Assembly (NCBI RefSeq): GCF_008274695.1
Contig: NZ_VTOU01000001.1
Coordinates: forward strand, 434,001 to 498,000
DNA: 64,000 nt
Direction of reading: 5' to 3'
Origin: Sphingomonas montanisoli
Lineage (GTDB): Bacteria; Pseudomonadota; Alphaproteobacteria; Sphingomonadales; Sphingomonadaceae
In this document: in pieces, positions 25,208 to 37,959 of the stretch
Numbering within the stretch: the first letter of the stretch is position 1
Layout of the letters: every line of letters begins with the position of its first letter
Notes under the pieces: model-generated
Told to the model about the DNA's origin: nothing
Databases searched by the model: none
Seen by the model: only the letters and a program-made list of their open reading frames with translations
Program-made: the position numbers and the translations under genes

Positions 25208-27451
25208 GTGAGAAAATTTGTTGCTATCCTGGCGGTGACGACCGCGCTCGCCGGGACTCCGGTTGGGGCGCAGAACCTGCTGGAACCCGCCGCTGGTCCG
25301 CCGAGCCAAGGCGACGCGCCTACGCCCGCGAATGAAGAGGAAGTGACCTTCGCTTCCGACACGATCACCTATGACACCAACGCCGAAGTTGTGGTCTCGA
25401 CCGGCAATGTCCGCATGGCGCGGCAGGGCGATCGGCTGCGTGCCGACAGGGTCGAATGGAACCAGAAGACCGGAGAGGTGCGCGCGTCGGGCAATGTCGC
25501 GGTCGTCAATTCGGGTGGTGACACCGTCTATGGCGACAGCGTCGTCCTGACCGACTCGCTGCGTGACGGCGTGGTCGAAAACCTGCTGCTGGTCCTCAAC
25601 GACGGCGGTCGGCTTGCGGCGAAGCATGGCGTGCGCAAGGACGGCGTGTCGACGCTGACGATGGCGGCCTACACGCCGTGCGCGGTGCTCGACAGCGATG
25701 GATGCCCCAAGGAACCGATCTGGAAGATCAGCGCGACCAAGGTCGTCCACGATCCGGGTAAGCATCGCATAAGCTACGACAATGCGCGCATCAGCTTCAT
25801 GGGCACGCCGATCCTGTGGCTGCCAGGCCTGTCGCATCCCGACGGATCGGGCGCGGGCGGCGGATCGGGCTTTCTGCTGCCTCAGGTCAAATATAGCCGG
25901 GTCAACGGCGCCGAATTTGCTCTGCCCTATTATTTCCAGCTCGCGCCCAACCGCGATCTTTCGATTACGCCGCACGTCTATTCGAAAGTGCTGCCGTCGA
26001 TCGAGGCGCAATATCGCCAGCTGACCAGCAACGGCGCGTGGCAGGCGGCAGGCATGCTGACCTACGGCACCCGCGTGCCGATCAATTCGGTCGGCGCGAA
26101 CCCCAATTCGGATCGCACCTTCCGCGGCTATATCGACGCGAACGGCAAGTTCCAGTTGGACCCCTACTGGACGATCAGCGGAGCGACCCGCCTCGCATCC
26201 GACCGCAGCTTCATGCGCCGCTACGATATCTCGCGCGACAGCCGGCTGCGCACGACGATCAATGCCGAACGGATCGACAATGACAGCTATCTGTCGATCT
26301 CCGGCTGGGCGGTTCAAACGCTACGGATCGGCGACAGTCAGGGCCAGCAGCCGATCGCGCTGCCGCTGATCGATTATCGCCGTCGCATCGCCGATCCGCT
26401 GCTGGGCGGCATCGTCTCGCTCCAGGCCAACACGCTGGCGATCACCCGCACCGGGGGGCAGGACACGCAGCGCGCCTTCACCTCGGCGCGCTGGGATCTG
26501 CGCCGATTCACTGGCTTCGGTCAGGAACTGACGCTTACCGCCTATGCGCGCGGCGACGTCTATCACACCGCCAATATCTCCAGCACGATCACCCCCAGCT
26601 ATCGCGGCGATCCGGGCTGGACGCCGCGTGGCATCGGCGCCCTCGCGGCCGACCTGAAATGGCCCTTCCTCGGCCCGTTCCTGGCCGGATCGCAGCGGAT
26701 CACCCCGCGCGTGCAGATCGTCGCGACCCCCCGCACCAAGAACCTCGCCATCCCGAACGAAGATGCCCGCTCGATCGATCTCGAGGATTCGAACCTGTTC
26801 GCGCTCAACCGCTTCGCCGGTTACGATCGGTGGGAAGACGGCAACCGCGTGACCTATGGCGCCGAATGGTCGGTCGACGTGCCGGGCATCGCCTTCTCGA
26901 CCGTGATCGGCCAGAGCTATCGCCTGAACAGTCGCCCCTCGATCCTGCCGCCGGGCACCGGGCTCGACGGCCGCTTCTCCGACATCGTCGGACGCACGAC
27001 GCTGCAATATGGGCGGTTCCTGGAGATCACCCACCGTTTCCGCGTCGACAAGAACAGCCTGTCGATCCGCCGCAACGAGCTCGACGCCACGATCGGCAGT
27101 CGCAAGACCTATGCGACGATCGGCTATCTGCGGCTCAATCGGAACATCCCGACCAGCGCGATCCCCGAGGATCTGCGCGATCGCGAGGAAGCGCGTCTGG
27201 GCGGGCGGGTGCAGTTCGCGCGCTATTGGTCGATCTTCGGATCGACCACGATCGATCTGACCGGACCCAAGGAAGATCCGCTGTCGACGGCCGACGGCTA
27301 TCAGCCGGTCCGCCACCGCCTGGGCCTGCTCTACGACGATGACTGTTTCGAGCTCGGCGTCACCTGGCGACGCGATTATGACGCGGCCGGCGATGCCCGC
27401 ACGGGCAACACATTCCTGTTACGGGTGGCGCTCAAGAACCTTGGCCGCTAA
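25208..27451 (+). CDS. lptD: LPS-assembly outer-membrane protein LptD
   Basis: LptD inserts lipopolysaccharide into the outer leaflet of the outer membrane together with LptE. The 747-residue protein begins at a GTG with a signal peptide (cleavage after VGAQ, about residue 22). The N-terminal OstA/LptA-like jellyroll (about 45-160) has repeated strands such as ASGNVAVVN. Then comes the barrel, with the conserved Cys pair region (TPCAVLDSDGCPKEPIW) and C-terminal DDDCFELGVTWRRDY. These cysteines are the disulphide-forming positions in the family. It opens the lptD-surA-pdxA-rsmA operon. Confidence 0.95.
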   Translation: MRKFVAILAVTTALAGTPVGAQNLLEPAAGPPSQGDAPTPANEEEVTFASDTITYDTNAEVVVSTGNVRMARQGDRLRADRVEWNQKTGEVRASGNVAVVNSGGDTVYGDSVVLTDSLRDGVVENLLLVLNDGGRLAAKHGVRKDGVSTLTMAAYTPCAVLDSDGCPKEPIWKISATKVVHDPGKHRISYDNARISFMGTPILWLPGLSHPDGSGAGGGSGFLLPQVKYSRVNGAEFALPYYFQLAPNRDLSITPHVYSKVLPSIEAQYRQLTSNGAWQAAGMLTYGTRVPINSVGANPNSDRTFRGYIDANGKFQLDPYWTISGATRLASDRSFMRRYDISRDSRLRTTINAERIDNDSYLSISGWAVQTLRIGDSQGQQPIALPLIDYRRRIADPLLGGIVSLQANTLAITRTGGQDTQRAFTSARWDLRRFTGFGQELTLTAYARGDVYHTANISSTITPSYRGDPGWTPRGIGALAADLKWPFLGPFLAGSQRITPRVQIVATPRTKNLAIPNEDARSIDLEDSNLFALNRFAGYDRWEDGNRVTYGAEWSVDVPGIAFSTVIGQSYRLNSRPSILPPGTGLDGRFSDIVGRTTLQYGRFLEITHRFRVDKNSLSIRRNELDATIGSRKTYATIGYLRLNRNIPTSAIPEDLRDREEARLGGRVQFARYWSIFGSTTIDLTGPKEDPLSTADGYQPVRHRLGLLYDDDCFELGVTWRRDYDAAGDARTGNTFLLRVALKNLGR

Positions 27452-27517
27452 GCGTGCGTTCAGTCGGGCTCCTTTAGGGGCAGGTCGACTTTGTGGGGAA
27501 CGAGGATCCTACCTAGC

Positions 27518-28876
27518 GTGATTAATCTGTCTTTGAAGTTCAAGTCGCGCCTGTTGCCGGTTGCCGCACTCGGCGTCGTGCTGGCCGTTGCTGCCCCGCT
27601 GGTCGCCCAGACTGTGGACGAGCCTGACAATAGCGGTCTCGACCTGCCCAAGGACATCGCCGTCTTCGGCAGCCGCGATCCCAATATCCGCAAGGCGACC
27701 GCGATCGTGAACGGCACGATCATCACCGCCACCGACGTCGACCAGCGCCTCGCGCTCGTCCTGGCGGCCAATGGCGGCGATCAGAAGGTGCCGGAGGACG
27801 AAAAGGAGCGTTTGCGCCTGCAGGTGCTGCGCAACCTGATCGACGAAACGCTCGAGATCCAGGAAGCCGCCGCGCAGAAGATCGAGGTGCCCGCCGCCGA
27901 GGTCAACCAGACGATGGCGCGCGTTGCCGCCAATGTCCGCCGAAACCCGACCGAGTTCGCGACCTTCCTGAAATCGCAAGGGTCGTCCGCTGACTCGCTC
28001 AAGCGGCAAATCCAGGGCGAAATCGCGTGGCGCCGCGTGCTCAGCCGCCGCGTCGAGCCGTTCGTCAACGTCAGCGAGGAAGAAGTGCGCGCGATCATGG
28101 CGCGCCTGACCGCTTCGAAGGGCGCGACCGAATATCATATCGGCGAAATCTTCCTGTCCTCGACGCCCGAGGCGATGCCATCGACGCAGGCCAATGCCGA
28201 GCGGATCATCGAGCAGATTCGCAAGGGCGGCTCCTTCCAGGCTTATGCCCGCCAGTTTTCCGAAGCATCTACCGCTGCTGTCGGCGGCGATCTGGGCTGG
28301 GTGCGCGGCGAACAGCTGCCCGAGCAGCTCGCCGCTGCCGCCGCACAGATGTCGAACGGCATGCTCAGCCCGCCGATCGCGGTGCCGGGCGGCTATTCGA
28401 TCATCGCGCTGATCGACAAGCGCCAGGTTCTGACCGCCGATCCGCGCGATGCGATTCTCGCACTCAAGCAGCTGACGATCACCTTCCCCGCCGGATCGAC
28501 CCAGGCGTCGGCCGCCCCCAAAGTCGAGGCATTCGCCAATGCGGTGCAGACGATCCAGGGCTGCGGCAAGGTCGCCGAAGTTGCAAAGACGGTCGGCGCC
28601 GACGTGGTCGACAATGATCAGGTGAAGATCCGCGATCTGCCGCCGGTGCTGCAGGAAATGATGGTCGAACTCCAGATCGGCCAGGCATCGCGCCCGTTCG
28701 GTTCGCTGACCGAGGGTGTTCGCGCGCTCGTGCTGTGCGGCCGCGACGATCCGCAAAGCTCGTCCGACCCCTCGTTCGAACAGATCTTTTCGCAGGTCGA
28801 GGAAGATCGCGTGAATCGCCGTGCGCGCCGTTACCTGCGCGATCTGCGGCGCGACGCCGTGATCGAATATCGATGA
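27518..28876 (+). CDS. surA: Periplasmic chaperone / peptidyl-prolyl isomerase SurA
   Basis: SurA escorts outer-membrane proteins, including LptD, across the periplasm. The GTG at 27518 gives MINLSLKFKSRLLPVAALG, a clear signal peptide ending near PLVAQ; a TTG at 27491 is a weaker alternative. The SurA N-domain includes NGTIITATDVDQRL. One parvulin (rotamase) domain is clear (EYHIGEIFLSS, then GGDLGWVRGEQLP), followed by a degenerate second PPIase region. Length is about 452 residues. Genes around it match the classic lptD-surA-pdxA-rsmA order. Confidence 0.93.
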   Translation: MINLSLKFKSRLLPVAALGVVLAVAAPLVAQTVDEPDNSGLDLPKDIAVFGSRDPNIRKATAIVNGTIITATDVDQRLALVLAANGGDQKVPEDEKERLRLQVLRNLIDETLEIQEAAAQKIEVPAAEVNQTMARVAANVRRNPTEFATFLKSQGSSADSLKRQIQGEIAWRRVLSRRVEPFVNVSEEEVRAIMARLTASKGATEYHIGEIFLSSTPEAMPSTQANAERIIEQIRKGGSFQAYARQFSEASTAAVGGDLGWVRGEQLPEQLAAAAAQMSNGMLSPPIAVPGGYSIIALIDKRQVLTADPRDAILALKQLTITFPAGSTQASAAPKVEAFANAVQTIQGCGKVAEVAKTVGADVVDNDQVKIRDLPPVLQEMMVELQIGQASRPFGSLTEGVRALVLCGRDDPQSSSDPSFEQIFSQVEEDRVNRRARRYLRDLRRDAVIEYR

Positions 28877-28895
28877 TGCCGGCGGCGGAGCGGGC

Positions 28896-29891
28896 ATGAC
28901 GATCGCACCGCTCGCCATCGCGTTGGGCGATCCGGCGGGCATCGGTCCCGAAATCGTTGCCAAAGCCTGGACAGTCCGGAACGTCCATGCGCTGCCGCCT
29001 TTCTTCGCGGTCGGCGATTGCCGGTCGGTCGAGCGGGTGTGGCGGGGGCCGATCAAGCGCATCGGATCGCCCGATGAGGCGCTGGCGGTCTTCGACGATG
29101 CGCTGCCGATCATCCAGATCCACGATACAGGCGAGATTGTCCCCGGTGAGCCCGATCTCGCGGGCGCGCGCTGCGCGCTCGACTCGCTCGAACTTGCGGC
29201 CGGGCTCGCGCGATCCGCGATGGTGGGTGGGCTCGTCACCGCCCCTGTTTCGAAAGCGCAGCTCTACGCGATCGGCTTCACCCATGCCGGGCAGACCGAG
29301 TTCGTGGCCGAACGCTGCGGCATCGCATCGAGCAACGCGGTGATGATGCTGGCCGGCCCGACATTGCGCGTGGTGCCGATCACCACGCACCTGGCGCTGC
29401 GCGACGTGTTCGATGCGCTGTCGATTGAGCTGATCTGCGCCAAGGCGCGTGCGACCGATCGCGGCCTCGCCCGCAATTTCGGGATCGAGCACCCGCGTCT
29501 CGCGATCGCGGGGATCAATCCGCATGCGGGCGAAGGCGGTGCGCTCGGCACCGAGGAAATCGACCTGATCATGCCCGCGATCGAGATCTTGCAGGCCGAA
29601 GGTATCGACATCGTTGGCCCGATGGCGGCCGACACGATGTTCCACCCGCGCGCGCGCGCGCAATATGATTGCGCCTTGTGCCTGTACCACGATCAGGCGC
29701 TGATCCCGCTGAAGACGCTGCATTTCGACGAAGGCGTCAACATGACGCTGGGCCTGCCGATCGTTCGCACCGCGCCCGATCATGGTACCGCCTTCAACAT
29801 CGCCGGCAAGGACATGGCGCATCCCGGCGCGATGATTGCCGCGATCACGCTCGCGGCCGAAGCGGCGCGGAATCGTCTGCTCAGCGCGTGA
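28896..29891 (+). CDS. pdxA: 4-hydroxythreonine-4-phosphate dehydrogenase
   Basis: PdxA oxidises 4-phosphohydroxy-threonine in the DXP-dependent pyridoxal phosphate pathway. The 331-residue protein has the N-terminal GDPAGIGPEIV motif, TAPVSKAQL, metal-binding histidines in the HAGQTEF region, and the C-terminal LHFDEGVNMTLGLP with APDHGTAF, all family hallmarks. Its stop overlaps the GTG start of rsmA. Confidence 0.97.
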   Translation: MTIAPLAIALGDPAGIGPEIVAKAWTVRNVHALPPFFAVGDCRSVERVWRGPIKRIGSPDEALAVFDDALPIIQIHDTGEIVPGEPDLAGARCALDSLELAAGLARSAMVGGLVTAPVSKAQLYAIGFTHAGQTEFVAERCGIASSNAVMMLAGPTLRVVPITTHLALRDVFDALSIELICAKARATDRGLARNFGIEHPRLAIAGINPHAGEGGALGTEEIDLIMPAIEILQAEGIDIVGPMAADTMFHPRARAQYDCALCLYHDQALIPLKTLHFDEGVNMTLGLPIVRTAPDHGTAFNIAGKDMAHPGAMIAAITLAAEAARNRLLSA

Positions 29892-30724
29892 AGCCCAAGG
29901 CGATCCCCGGTCTGCCACCGCTGCGTGAGGTCATCTCGCGGCACGGCCTCTCCGCCGACAAGGCGCTGGGCCAGAACTTCCTGCTCGACAGCCAGTTGCT
30001 CGATCGGATCGCGCGCGTGCCCGGCGATCTCGACGGTGCCACGGTCTATGAGGTCGGTCCCGGCCCGGGCGGGCTGACGCGCGCGCTGCTCGAAGCCGGC
30101 GCGAACGTCGTTGCGGTCGAACGCGATCGACGCTGCCTTGATGCGCTCGCCGAGCTCAACGAGGCATCGGGCGGGCGGCTGCGCGTGATTTCGGGCGACG
30201 CGATGAAGATCGATGAGCGAACCGAGGCCGGCGACGGCGCGCATATCGCGTCAAACCTACCCTACAATGTCGGAACAGCCTTGTTCGTTCGCTGGATGAC
30301 GCTGGCCGACTGGGCGCCGTGGTGGACATCGCTAACCTTGATGTTCCAGCGTGAGGTGGCGGACCGGATCGTCGCCAAGCCCGATACCGACGCTTATGGT
30401 CGGCTGTCGGTTCTCGCCCAATGGCGCGCGACCGCGACGATCGCAATGCCTGTCCACCGCTCCGCCTTCGTGCCGCCGCCCAAGGTGATGTCGGCGGTAG
30501 TCCACGTCATGCCGGCCGCACAGCCCGAGGGAGCGTCGATCGGGACGATCGAAGCCCTAACCGCCGCCGCCTTCGGGCAGCGCCGCAAGATGCTGCGCCA
30601 GAGCCTGAAAAGCGTTCCAGGCGCGGTCGATGCATTGGCGACGGTCGGCATCGCGCCGGAGCGTCGCGCCGAGACGGTCAGCGTCGATGAATTCGTCGAA
30701 CTGGCGCGGGTGCTGGGAAAATAA
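29888..30724 (+). CDS. rsmA: 16S rRNA (adenine1518/1519-N6) dimethyltransferase
   Basis: RsmA (KsgA) dimethylates two adjacent adenines in helix 45 of 16S rRNA and acts as a 30S maturation checkpoint. The 278-residue protein has the start-proximal GQNFLLD, the SAM site EVGPGPGGLT and the catalytic NLPYNVG motif. The C-terminal helices include FGQRRKMLRQSLK. The GTG start at 29888 overlaps the pdxA stop (GTGA). It is the last gene of the lptD operon; a hairpin follows at its stop codon. Confidence 0.97.
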   Translation: MKPKAIPGLPPLREVISRHGLSADKALGQNFLLDSQLLDRIARVPGDLDGATVYEVGPGPGGLTRALLEAGANVVAVERDRRCLDALAELNEASGGRLRVISGDAMKIDERTEAGDGAHIASNLPYNVGTALFVRWMTLADWAPWWTSLTLMFQREVADRIVAKPDTDAYGRLSVLAQWRATATIAMPVHRSAFVPPPKVMSAVVHVMPAAQPEGASIGTIEALTAAAFGQRRKMLRQSLKSVPGAVDALATVGIAPERRAETVSVDEFVELARVLGK

Positions 30725-30746
30725 TCCTCCCCGTCAGGGGGAGGAT
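30724..30746 (-). terminator. Hairpin terminator between convergent rsmA and TPR genes
   Basis: ATCCTCCCC and GGGGAGGAT form a nine-base-pair stem with a GTCAG loop. On the minus strand it is followed by TTATTTT, so it should end the guaB-rsmB-TPR transcript; it may work weakly in the other direction. Its arms equal the ends of the element at 3839-3968, so it may be a shrunken copy. Confidence 0.65.
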
Positions 30747-30753
30747 GATAGGA

Positions 30754-31278
30754 TCAGTTCGTCTTGGTGGTTTCGGCGCCCTTCGGCGGAACCTTGGTGT
30801 TGTTCTGCGCGGCCACAACGGCAGGCGGCGGCCCCTTGGCGATTGCGGCGGCGAGCTGGGTCGCAGGCGCGCACTCGGTCTTGCAGAGGGTGCGGACGCG
30901 CGCGAGGTTGGCGCGAGCGCGCTCGACCGCACCGCGCTGAACCATCGCCTCACCCTGCGCGCCGAGCGCATTGACGTCGTTCGGCTCGATCGACAGCGCT
31001 TCGAAATACATACGGATCGCCTTGCCCGGCAGCTGCTGCGCCTGCGCGACACGGCCGAGTGCCACGAACGCGCCCCGGTTGCGCGGATCGATCGCGAGCG
31101 CGGTTTCCAGCGTGTCGTTGGCGGCGGAGAGGTTGCCCGCCTTCAGCTGCGACTGGCCTTCCGCCAGAAGCGCGAGCGACTTGGGATTGATCTGATCATC
31201 GGCCTTTTGCGCGACGACGGTGCTGGAGACGGTAGCAAGCACAAGCGAGAGGGCGATGGCCGGCGGCGAGAAACGCAT
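30754..31278 (-). CDS. Exported TPR-repeat protein
   Basis: A 174-residue protein starting at the ATG 31278, with GGAG eight bases ahead. A signal peptide ([19 protein letters not shown], cleavage after VVAQ) is followed by two to three tetratricopeptide repeats: [33 protein letters not shown] and [17 protein letters not shown]. Near the end come two Cys (LCKTECAP) and a Pro/Lys-rich tail. TPR proteins act as scaffolds; the partner is unknown. It is the third gene of a guaB-rsmB-TPR unit. Confidence 0.8.
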   Translation of the reverse strand: MRFSPPAIALSLVLATVSSTVVAQKADDQINPKSLALLAEGQSQLKAGNLSAANDTLETALAIDPRNRGAFVALGRVAQAQQLPGKAIRMYFEALSIEPNDVNALGAQGEAMVQRGAVERARANLARVRTLCKTECAPATQLAAAIAKGPPPAVVAAQNNTKVPPKGAETTKTN

Positions 31279-31313
31279 CAACATCTCCAACAGATAAGCA
31301 GGCCGCGAGGCTA

Positions 31314-32507
31314 TCATGCCTTTATGAGCCTTGCGACGAAAAAGCCGTCGGTTCCGTCCATTTCCGGGGTCAACAGCTTTCCGGGGCCACGATACGCACC
31401 CGCAGTGAACAAATCCTTGTCGGATTGGACTCGCGCGCCCGTTCTGGTCATCCGATCGACGAACGCCTGCACCTGCCCCGCGCCTTCTTCATCCAGCACC
31501 GAGCAGACGGCATAGACGAGCGCACCGCCCGGCTTCACCAGCGTGAAGGCAATATCGAGCAAGTGCGACTGGATCGCCGTGAGCCGTGCCAGCCGATCGG
31601 GCGTCAGGCGCCAGCGCGCCTCGGGATTGCGCCGCCAGGTGCCAGTGCCCGAACAGGGCGCATCGATCAGCACGACATCGCAGCCGTCGACCAGGTCGGC
31701 GACGGCATCGCCTTCGCGATTGGGATTGAGCAGCCGATTCTCGATACCCGCTGCCCCGGCGCGCTCGGCACGCGGCGCGAGCCGTGCGAGCCGCGATCGA
31801 TCGGTGTCGGCAGCGATCAGACGGCCCCCGCCCTGCATCATCGCGGCGAGCGCGAGCGTCTTGCCCCCTGCCCCTGCGCACAGATCGAGCACGGTCATGC
31901 CCGGCCCGGCGCGCGTGGCGAGCGAGATGAGCTGGCTACCCTCGTCCTGAATCTCGACCAGACCCTGCGCCCATTCGATCGAAGCCTCGACCTTGGTGCC
32001 TTCAGGCAGACGCAGGCCAACGGGCGAGTGCGCGGTGGGCTTCGCCTCCGGCAGCGCCGCCAGCATCGCATCGCGCGTCGTTCGCGCACTGTTGACGCGC
32101 AGATCGAGCGACGCGCGTTCGAGCAAGGCCAATTGCCCTGTCTCGCCCAGAATAGGCGCGACTTTCGCCGCAAGCCATGCAGGGAGCGCGGCCGCCGGCG
32201 AACCCGCTTCGTCGGGCGCGATGGGCGCCGGACAATGGGGCGAGCCATCGAACAGTGCCGCCAGCGCAGCATCCTCGCGCGCCAGGCCGACCAAAGCCGC
32301 ACGGCCGTCCACCGGCCGCTCACCGGCACGACGGATCGCACGATAGACGAGTTCGCGCACCGCGCGCCGATCTTTCGAACCGGCATAGCGTCGCGTCTTG
32401 AAATAGCGCGCGATCAGCGTGTCCGCCGCCGCCCCCGCATCGCGCGCGGACGCGACGATTTCGTCGAGCAGATCAATCGCCGCCTGGGCACGGGCCTGGG
32501 GTGTCAC
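31314..32507 (-). CDS. rsmB: 16S rRNA (cytosine967-C5)-methyltransferase-like RsmB
   Basis: A 397-residue RsmB/Fmu-type m5C methyltransferase. The N-terminal NusB-like RNA-binding domain spans about residues 1-130. The catalytic domain has the SAM motif [15 protein letters not shown], the motif IV Cys in DAPCSGTG, and the motif VI catalytic Cys in YAVCSVL. RsmB of E. coli methylates C967. It lies 18 bp after guaB on the same strand. Other family members (RsmF, TrmB types) lack the NusB-like part. Confidence 0.9.
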   Translation of the reverse strand: MTPQARAQAAIDLLDEIVASARDAGAAADTLIARYFKTRRYAGSKDRRAVRELVYRAIRRAGERPVDGRAALVGLAREDAALAALFDGSPHCPAPIAPDEAGSPAAALPAWLAAKVAPILGETGQLALLERASLDLRVNSARTTRDAMLAALPEAKPTAHSPVGLRLPEGTKVEASIEWAQGLVEIQDEGSQLISLATRAGPGMTVLDLCAGAGGKTLALAAMMQGGGRLIAADTDRSRLARLAPRAERAGAAGIENRLLNPNREGDAVADLVDGCDVVLIDAPCSGTGTWRRNPEARWRLTPDRLARLTAIQSHLLDIAFTLVKPGGALVYAVCSVLDEEGAGQVQAFVDRMTRTGARVQSDKDLFTAGAYRGPGKLLTPEMDGTDGFFVARLIKA

Positions 32508-32525
32508 AGCGGCCCCATGGAAGCG

Positions 32526-35125
<2,600 letters not shown>

Positions 35126-35271
35126 ATGAAGAGGTTTGACTGCTTTGCCGTAACCGAGCGACGGTTAATTTTCGGTTTGCATCATCCTTAGGTCGAACAA
35201 AGTCCCGCGGTTGAACCCACCGCGCCGCTGCGCTAACCGGGATGTCAAATTCCGGGAGGCCAAACGGTCCC

Positions 35272-35976
35272 ATGACGGCAACGATCGCGCTCGTCGATGA
35301 CGACCGCAACATTCTCACCTCGGTCTCGATCGCGCTCCAGTCCGAAGGATTCGTCGTCCGAATCTATTCGGACGGGGATACGGCGCTGCGCGCGCTGCTC
35401 GACAATCCGCCCGATCTGGCGGTTCTCGACATCAAGATGCCGCGCATGGACGGGATGGAGCTTCTCCGCCGCCTGCGCGAGAAAAGCGATGTGCCCACGA
35501 TCTTCCTGACATCCAAGGACGATGAGCTGGACGAGGCGCTCGGCCTGGCGATGGGCGCGGACGATTATATCACCAAGCCCTTCTCGATCCGGCTGCTCGT
35601 CGCCCGCATCCGCGCGATCCTGCGCCGCACCGATGCGCGCGCCGAAAGTGCCGAGCCCGATGCGCCACCGGCCGAACGGATCACGCGCGGACGGCTGGAA
35701 ATGGATCCGGCGCGCCACAAGGTCAGCTGGGACGGGAAGGAAGTGACGCTGACCGTCACCGAGTTCCTGATCCTGGAGGCGCTGGCCCAGCGCCCCGGCT
35801 TCGTGAAGTCGCGCGATCAATTGATGGACACGGCCTATCAGGACGATGTCTATGTCGACGATCGCACGATCGACAGCCACATCAAACGCCTGCGTCGCAA
35901 GTTTCGCGCGGTCGACAATGAGTTCAAGGCCATCGAGACACTCTACGGCGTAGGTTATCGATTCGGTGAAGAATAG
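35272..35976 (+). CDS. chvI: Response regulator ChvI (OmpR family)
   Basis: ChvI is the regulator of the ChvG/ChvI (ExoS) envelope and acid-stress pathway of alphaproteobacteria. The 234-residue protein has a receiver domain with Asp10/Asp11, the phosphoacceptor Asp53 ([10 protein letters not shown]) and Lys in TKPFS, and a C-terminal winged helix ending [15 protein letters not shown] and TLYGVGYRF. The start is the ATG at 35272; an in-frame ATG 30 bp earlier would add ten residues. It overlaps chvG by 11 bp. Confidence 0.93.
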   Translation: MTATIALVDDDRNILTSVSIALQSEGFVVRIYSDGDTALRALLDNPPDLAVLDIKMPRMDGMELLRRLREKSDVPTIFLTSKDDELDEALGLAMGADDYITKPFSIRLLVARIRAILRRTDARAESAEPDAPPAERITRGRLEMDPARHKVSWDGKEVTLTVTEFLILEALAQRPGFVKSRDQLMDTAYQDDVYVDDRTIDSHIKRLRRKFRAVDNEFKAIETLYGVGYRFGEE

Positions 35977-37519
35977 GGACGACGTCCTTCAGGGGTCGGC
36001 GCGCACGTCGCTGACCACCCGCATCCTGGCGGTAAACATCTTCGCGCTCGCCTTGCTTGCGGGTGGGTTCTTCTATCTCGACAGCTTTCGCGCCCAGCTG
36101 GTCGATGCCCGCATCGCCGAGGCAGAGACACAGATCGGGTTGATCGCCGCCGGCGCATCGGCCGTGCCGGGCGATCGACAGGGCCGGCTGCTGGCAGAAT
36201 TCGGTGAACAGACCGACATGCGGCTGCGCCTTTACGATGTGACGCAGCCCAAAGCATCGCCCGTGTTCGACAGCTGGTCGATCTCCGCCCCAACCTATGA
36301 GTTGCGAGACCCGACCCAGGAAGACTGGGAAAAGCGCGTCGCCCGCTTCCTCGATCGGCTGATCGACCGGATCGTGGGCGCGGACCGGCCGGGCTTCTTC
36401 GAGGAACCGGCGCACGACACGCTATCGAGCTGGCCGGAGGCGGTCGCGACGCTACGCACCCATAGCACCGTCACCGATGTCCGCCGCGCGGCTGACCGGA
36501 CGCCAGTGGTGGTCGGCGCGGTGCAGCTGCCGCGATCGAACCATGTGCTGCTGTCGACCGAAAATCAGCGCGACATCGTCCGCATCGTTCGCGCCGAGCG
36601 GCTTCGGCTCGGTATCGTCCTGCTGATCGTGGTCGGCATGTCGGTGTTCCTGTCGCTGTTCCTGGCGCGCACGATCGTGCGGCCTCTGCGCCGCCTTGCG
36701 CTCGCGGCGCATCGGGTAAGGCTGGGCCGCGCACGCGAGGTGCAGGTGCCCCGCCTCCCCTCGCGCCGCGACGAGATCGGCACGCTCGCCCGCGCGCTCA
36801 GCGACATGAGCATGGCGATCCGCCAGCGCATCGACGCGACCGAGGCGTTCGCCGCCGACGTGACGCACGAACTCAAGAACCCCCTCGCCTCGCTGCGATC
36901 GGCGGTCGACAGCCTCGCGCTGGTCAAGGATCCGGCGCTCAAGGAGCAGTTGGTCGACGTGATCCGCGACGATGTCGGCCGGCTTGATCGCCTGATCACC
37001 GACATTTCGGAGGCCTCGCGCGTCGATGCCGAGCTGGCACGCGCGCGCTTTGAGACGATTGATCTCGGCGTGATGATCGAGGGATTGCTGCAGGCGCGCG
37101 AACAGCGCGGGCTGAACGCGGATGTCCGCGTCGCCTTCGCCCGCCCGCATCGGGGGAGCGCGGTGGTGTTCGGTGATGGATCGCGCTTGACCCGTGTGGT
37201 CGAGAACCTCGTCGACAATGCGATCTCCTTCTCGCCGACCGGCGGTCTCGTCCAGGTCGCGGCGACGCGTGACGGCGACGATGTCGTGGTGCGCGTCGAG
37301 GACGAGGGGCCGGGCGTGCCGCCGGAAGCGCGCGAGGCGATCTTCAACCGGTTCCACAGCGTGCGCCCCGAAAGCGAGGCATTCGGCCGCCATTCGGGCC
37401 TCGGCCTTGCCATCGCAAAGGCGATCGTCGAGGGGCACAATGGCTCGATCGAGGTGATCGACCGCGATACCGGTCCCGGCGCGAAGTTCGTCATCCGCCT
37501 GCCGGTGGCGAGCATATGA
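35966..37519 (+). CDS. chvG: Sensor histidine kinase ChvG
   Basis: The 517-residue membrane kinase has helices at about 17-38 and 214-235 flanking a periplasmic sensor domain of some 175 residues. It continues with a HAMP region (about 236-290), the phosphoacceptor His301 in [13 protein letters not shown], and a HATPase domain with N-box [15 protein letters not shown]1-box DEGPGVP and G2-box [10 protein letters not shown]. In relatives ChvG is held off by a periplasmic repressor and activated at low pH. The GTG start overlaps chvI, and its own stop overlaps hprK. Confidence 0.93.
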   Translation: MKNRDDVLQGSARTSLTTRILAVNIFALALLAGGFFYLDSFRAQLVDARIAEAETQIGLIAAGASAVPGDRQGRLLAEFGEQTDMRLRLYDVTQPKASPVFDSWSISAPTYELRDPTQEDWEKRVARFLDRLIDRIVGADRPGFFEEPAHDTLSSWPEAVATLRTHSTVTDVRRAADRTPVVVGAVQLPRSNHVLLSTENQRDIVRIVRAERLRLGIVLLIVVGMSVFLSLFLARTIVRPLRRLALAAHRVRLGRAREVQVPRLPSRRDEIGTLARALSDMSMAIRQRIDATEAFAADVTHELKNPLASLRSAVDSLALVKDPALKEQLVDVIRDDVGRLDRLITDISEASRVDAELARARFETIDLGVMIEGLLQAREQRGLNADVRVAFARPHRGSAVVFGDGSRLTRVVENLVDNAISFSPTGGLVQVAATRDGDDVVVRVEDEGPGVPPEAREAIFNRFHSVRPESEAFGRHSGLGLAIAKAIVEGHNGSIEVIDRDTGPGAKFVIRLPVASI

Positions 37520-37959
37520 GCGGCGGGCAGCCCGGAACGCTGATCCACGCGACCTGCGTCGCGATCGACGGGCGCGGGCTGCTGCTGGCAGGGCCTTCGG
37601 GCAGCGGCAAATCGGATCTCGCGCTCCGCCTGATCGATCGCGGAGCGCGGCTGGTGTCGGACGATTATACCCGTCTCGAGGCGCGCGGCGACGTGCTGAT
37701 GGCGTGCCCCGCTCCCCGGATCGAGGGGCAGATCGAAGTGCGCGGCGTGGGGATCGAAGAAGTCGAGCCAGCAGGCGAAACCCCGGTCGCGCTACTCCTT
37801 CAGCTCGACGAAACGCCCGAGCGCCTGCCCGATGTCGAGGCGCCCGTGATGACGATCGAGGGAATAGCGATTCCCGCTCTGCCCTTCGCGCCGTTCGAGC
37901 ATAGCGCGCCGATCAAGGCCGAGGCAGCGCTGCGCCGCTATGGTATAGGCCCGCAATGA
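37516..37959 (+). CDS. hprK: HPr kinase/phosphorylase (short alphaproteobacterial form)
   Basis: HprK phosphorylates HPr on a serine and links PTS state to metabolism. The 147-residue protein is the short version that lacks the N-terminal domain. It has Walker A GPSGSGKS (about 27-34), VSDDYT and the signature region RGVGIEEV near residue 76. It overlaps chvG and rapZ by 4 bp each, so the cluster is translationally coupled. Confidence 0.92.
   Translation: MSGGQPGTLIHATCVAIDGRGLLLAGPSGSGKSDLALRLIDRGARLVSDDYTRLEARGDVLMACPAPRIEGQIEVRGVGIEEVEPAGETPVALLLQLDETPERLPDVEAPVMTIEGIAIPALPFAPFEHSAPIKAEAALRRYGIGPQ

Noticed and set aside
22845-25211. 788-codon open frame opposite holC and pepA
   Set aside because: It mirrors the codon phase of two well-identified genes; high GC removes stops on the opposite strand. 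Its residues (runs of Arg, His, Asp, Gln) match no family.
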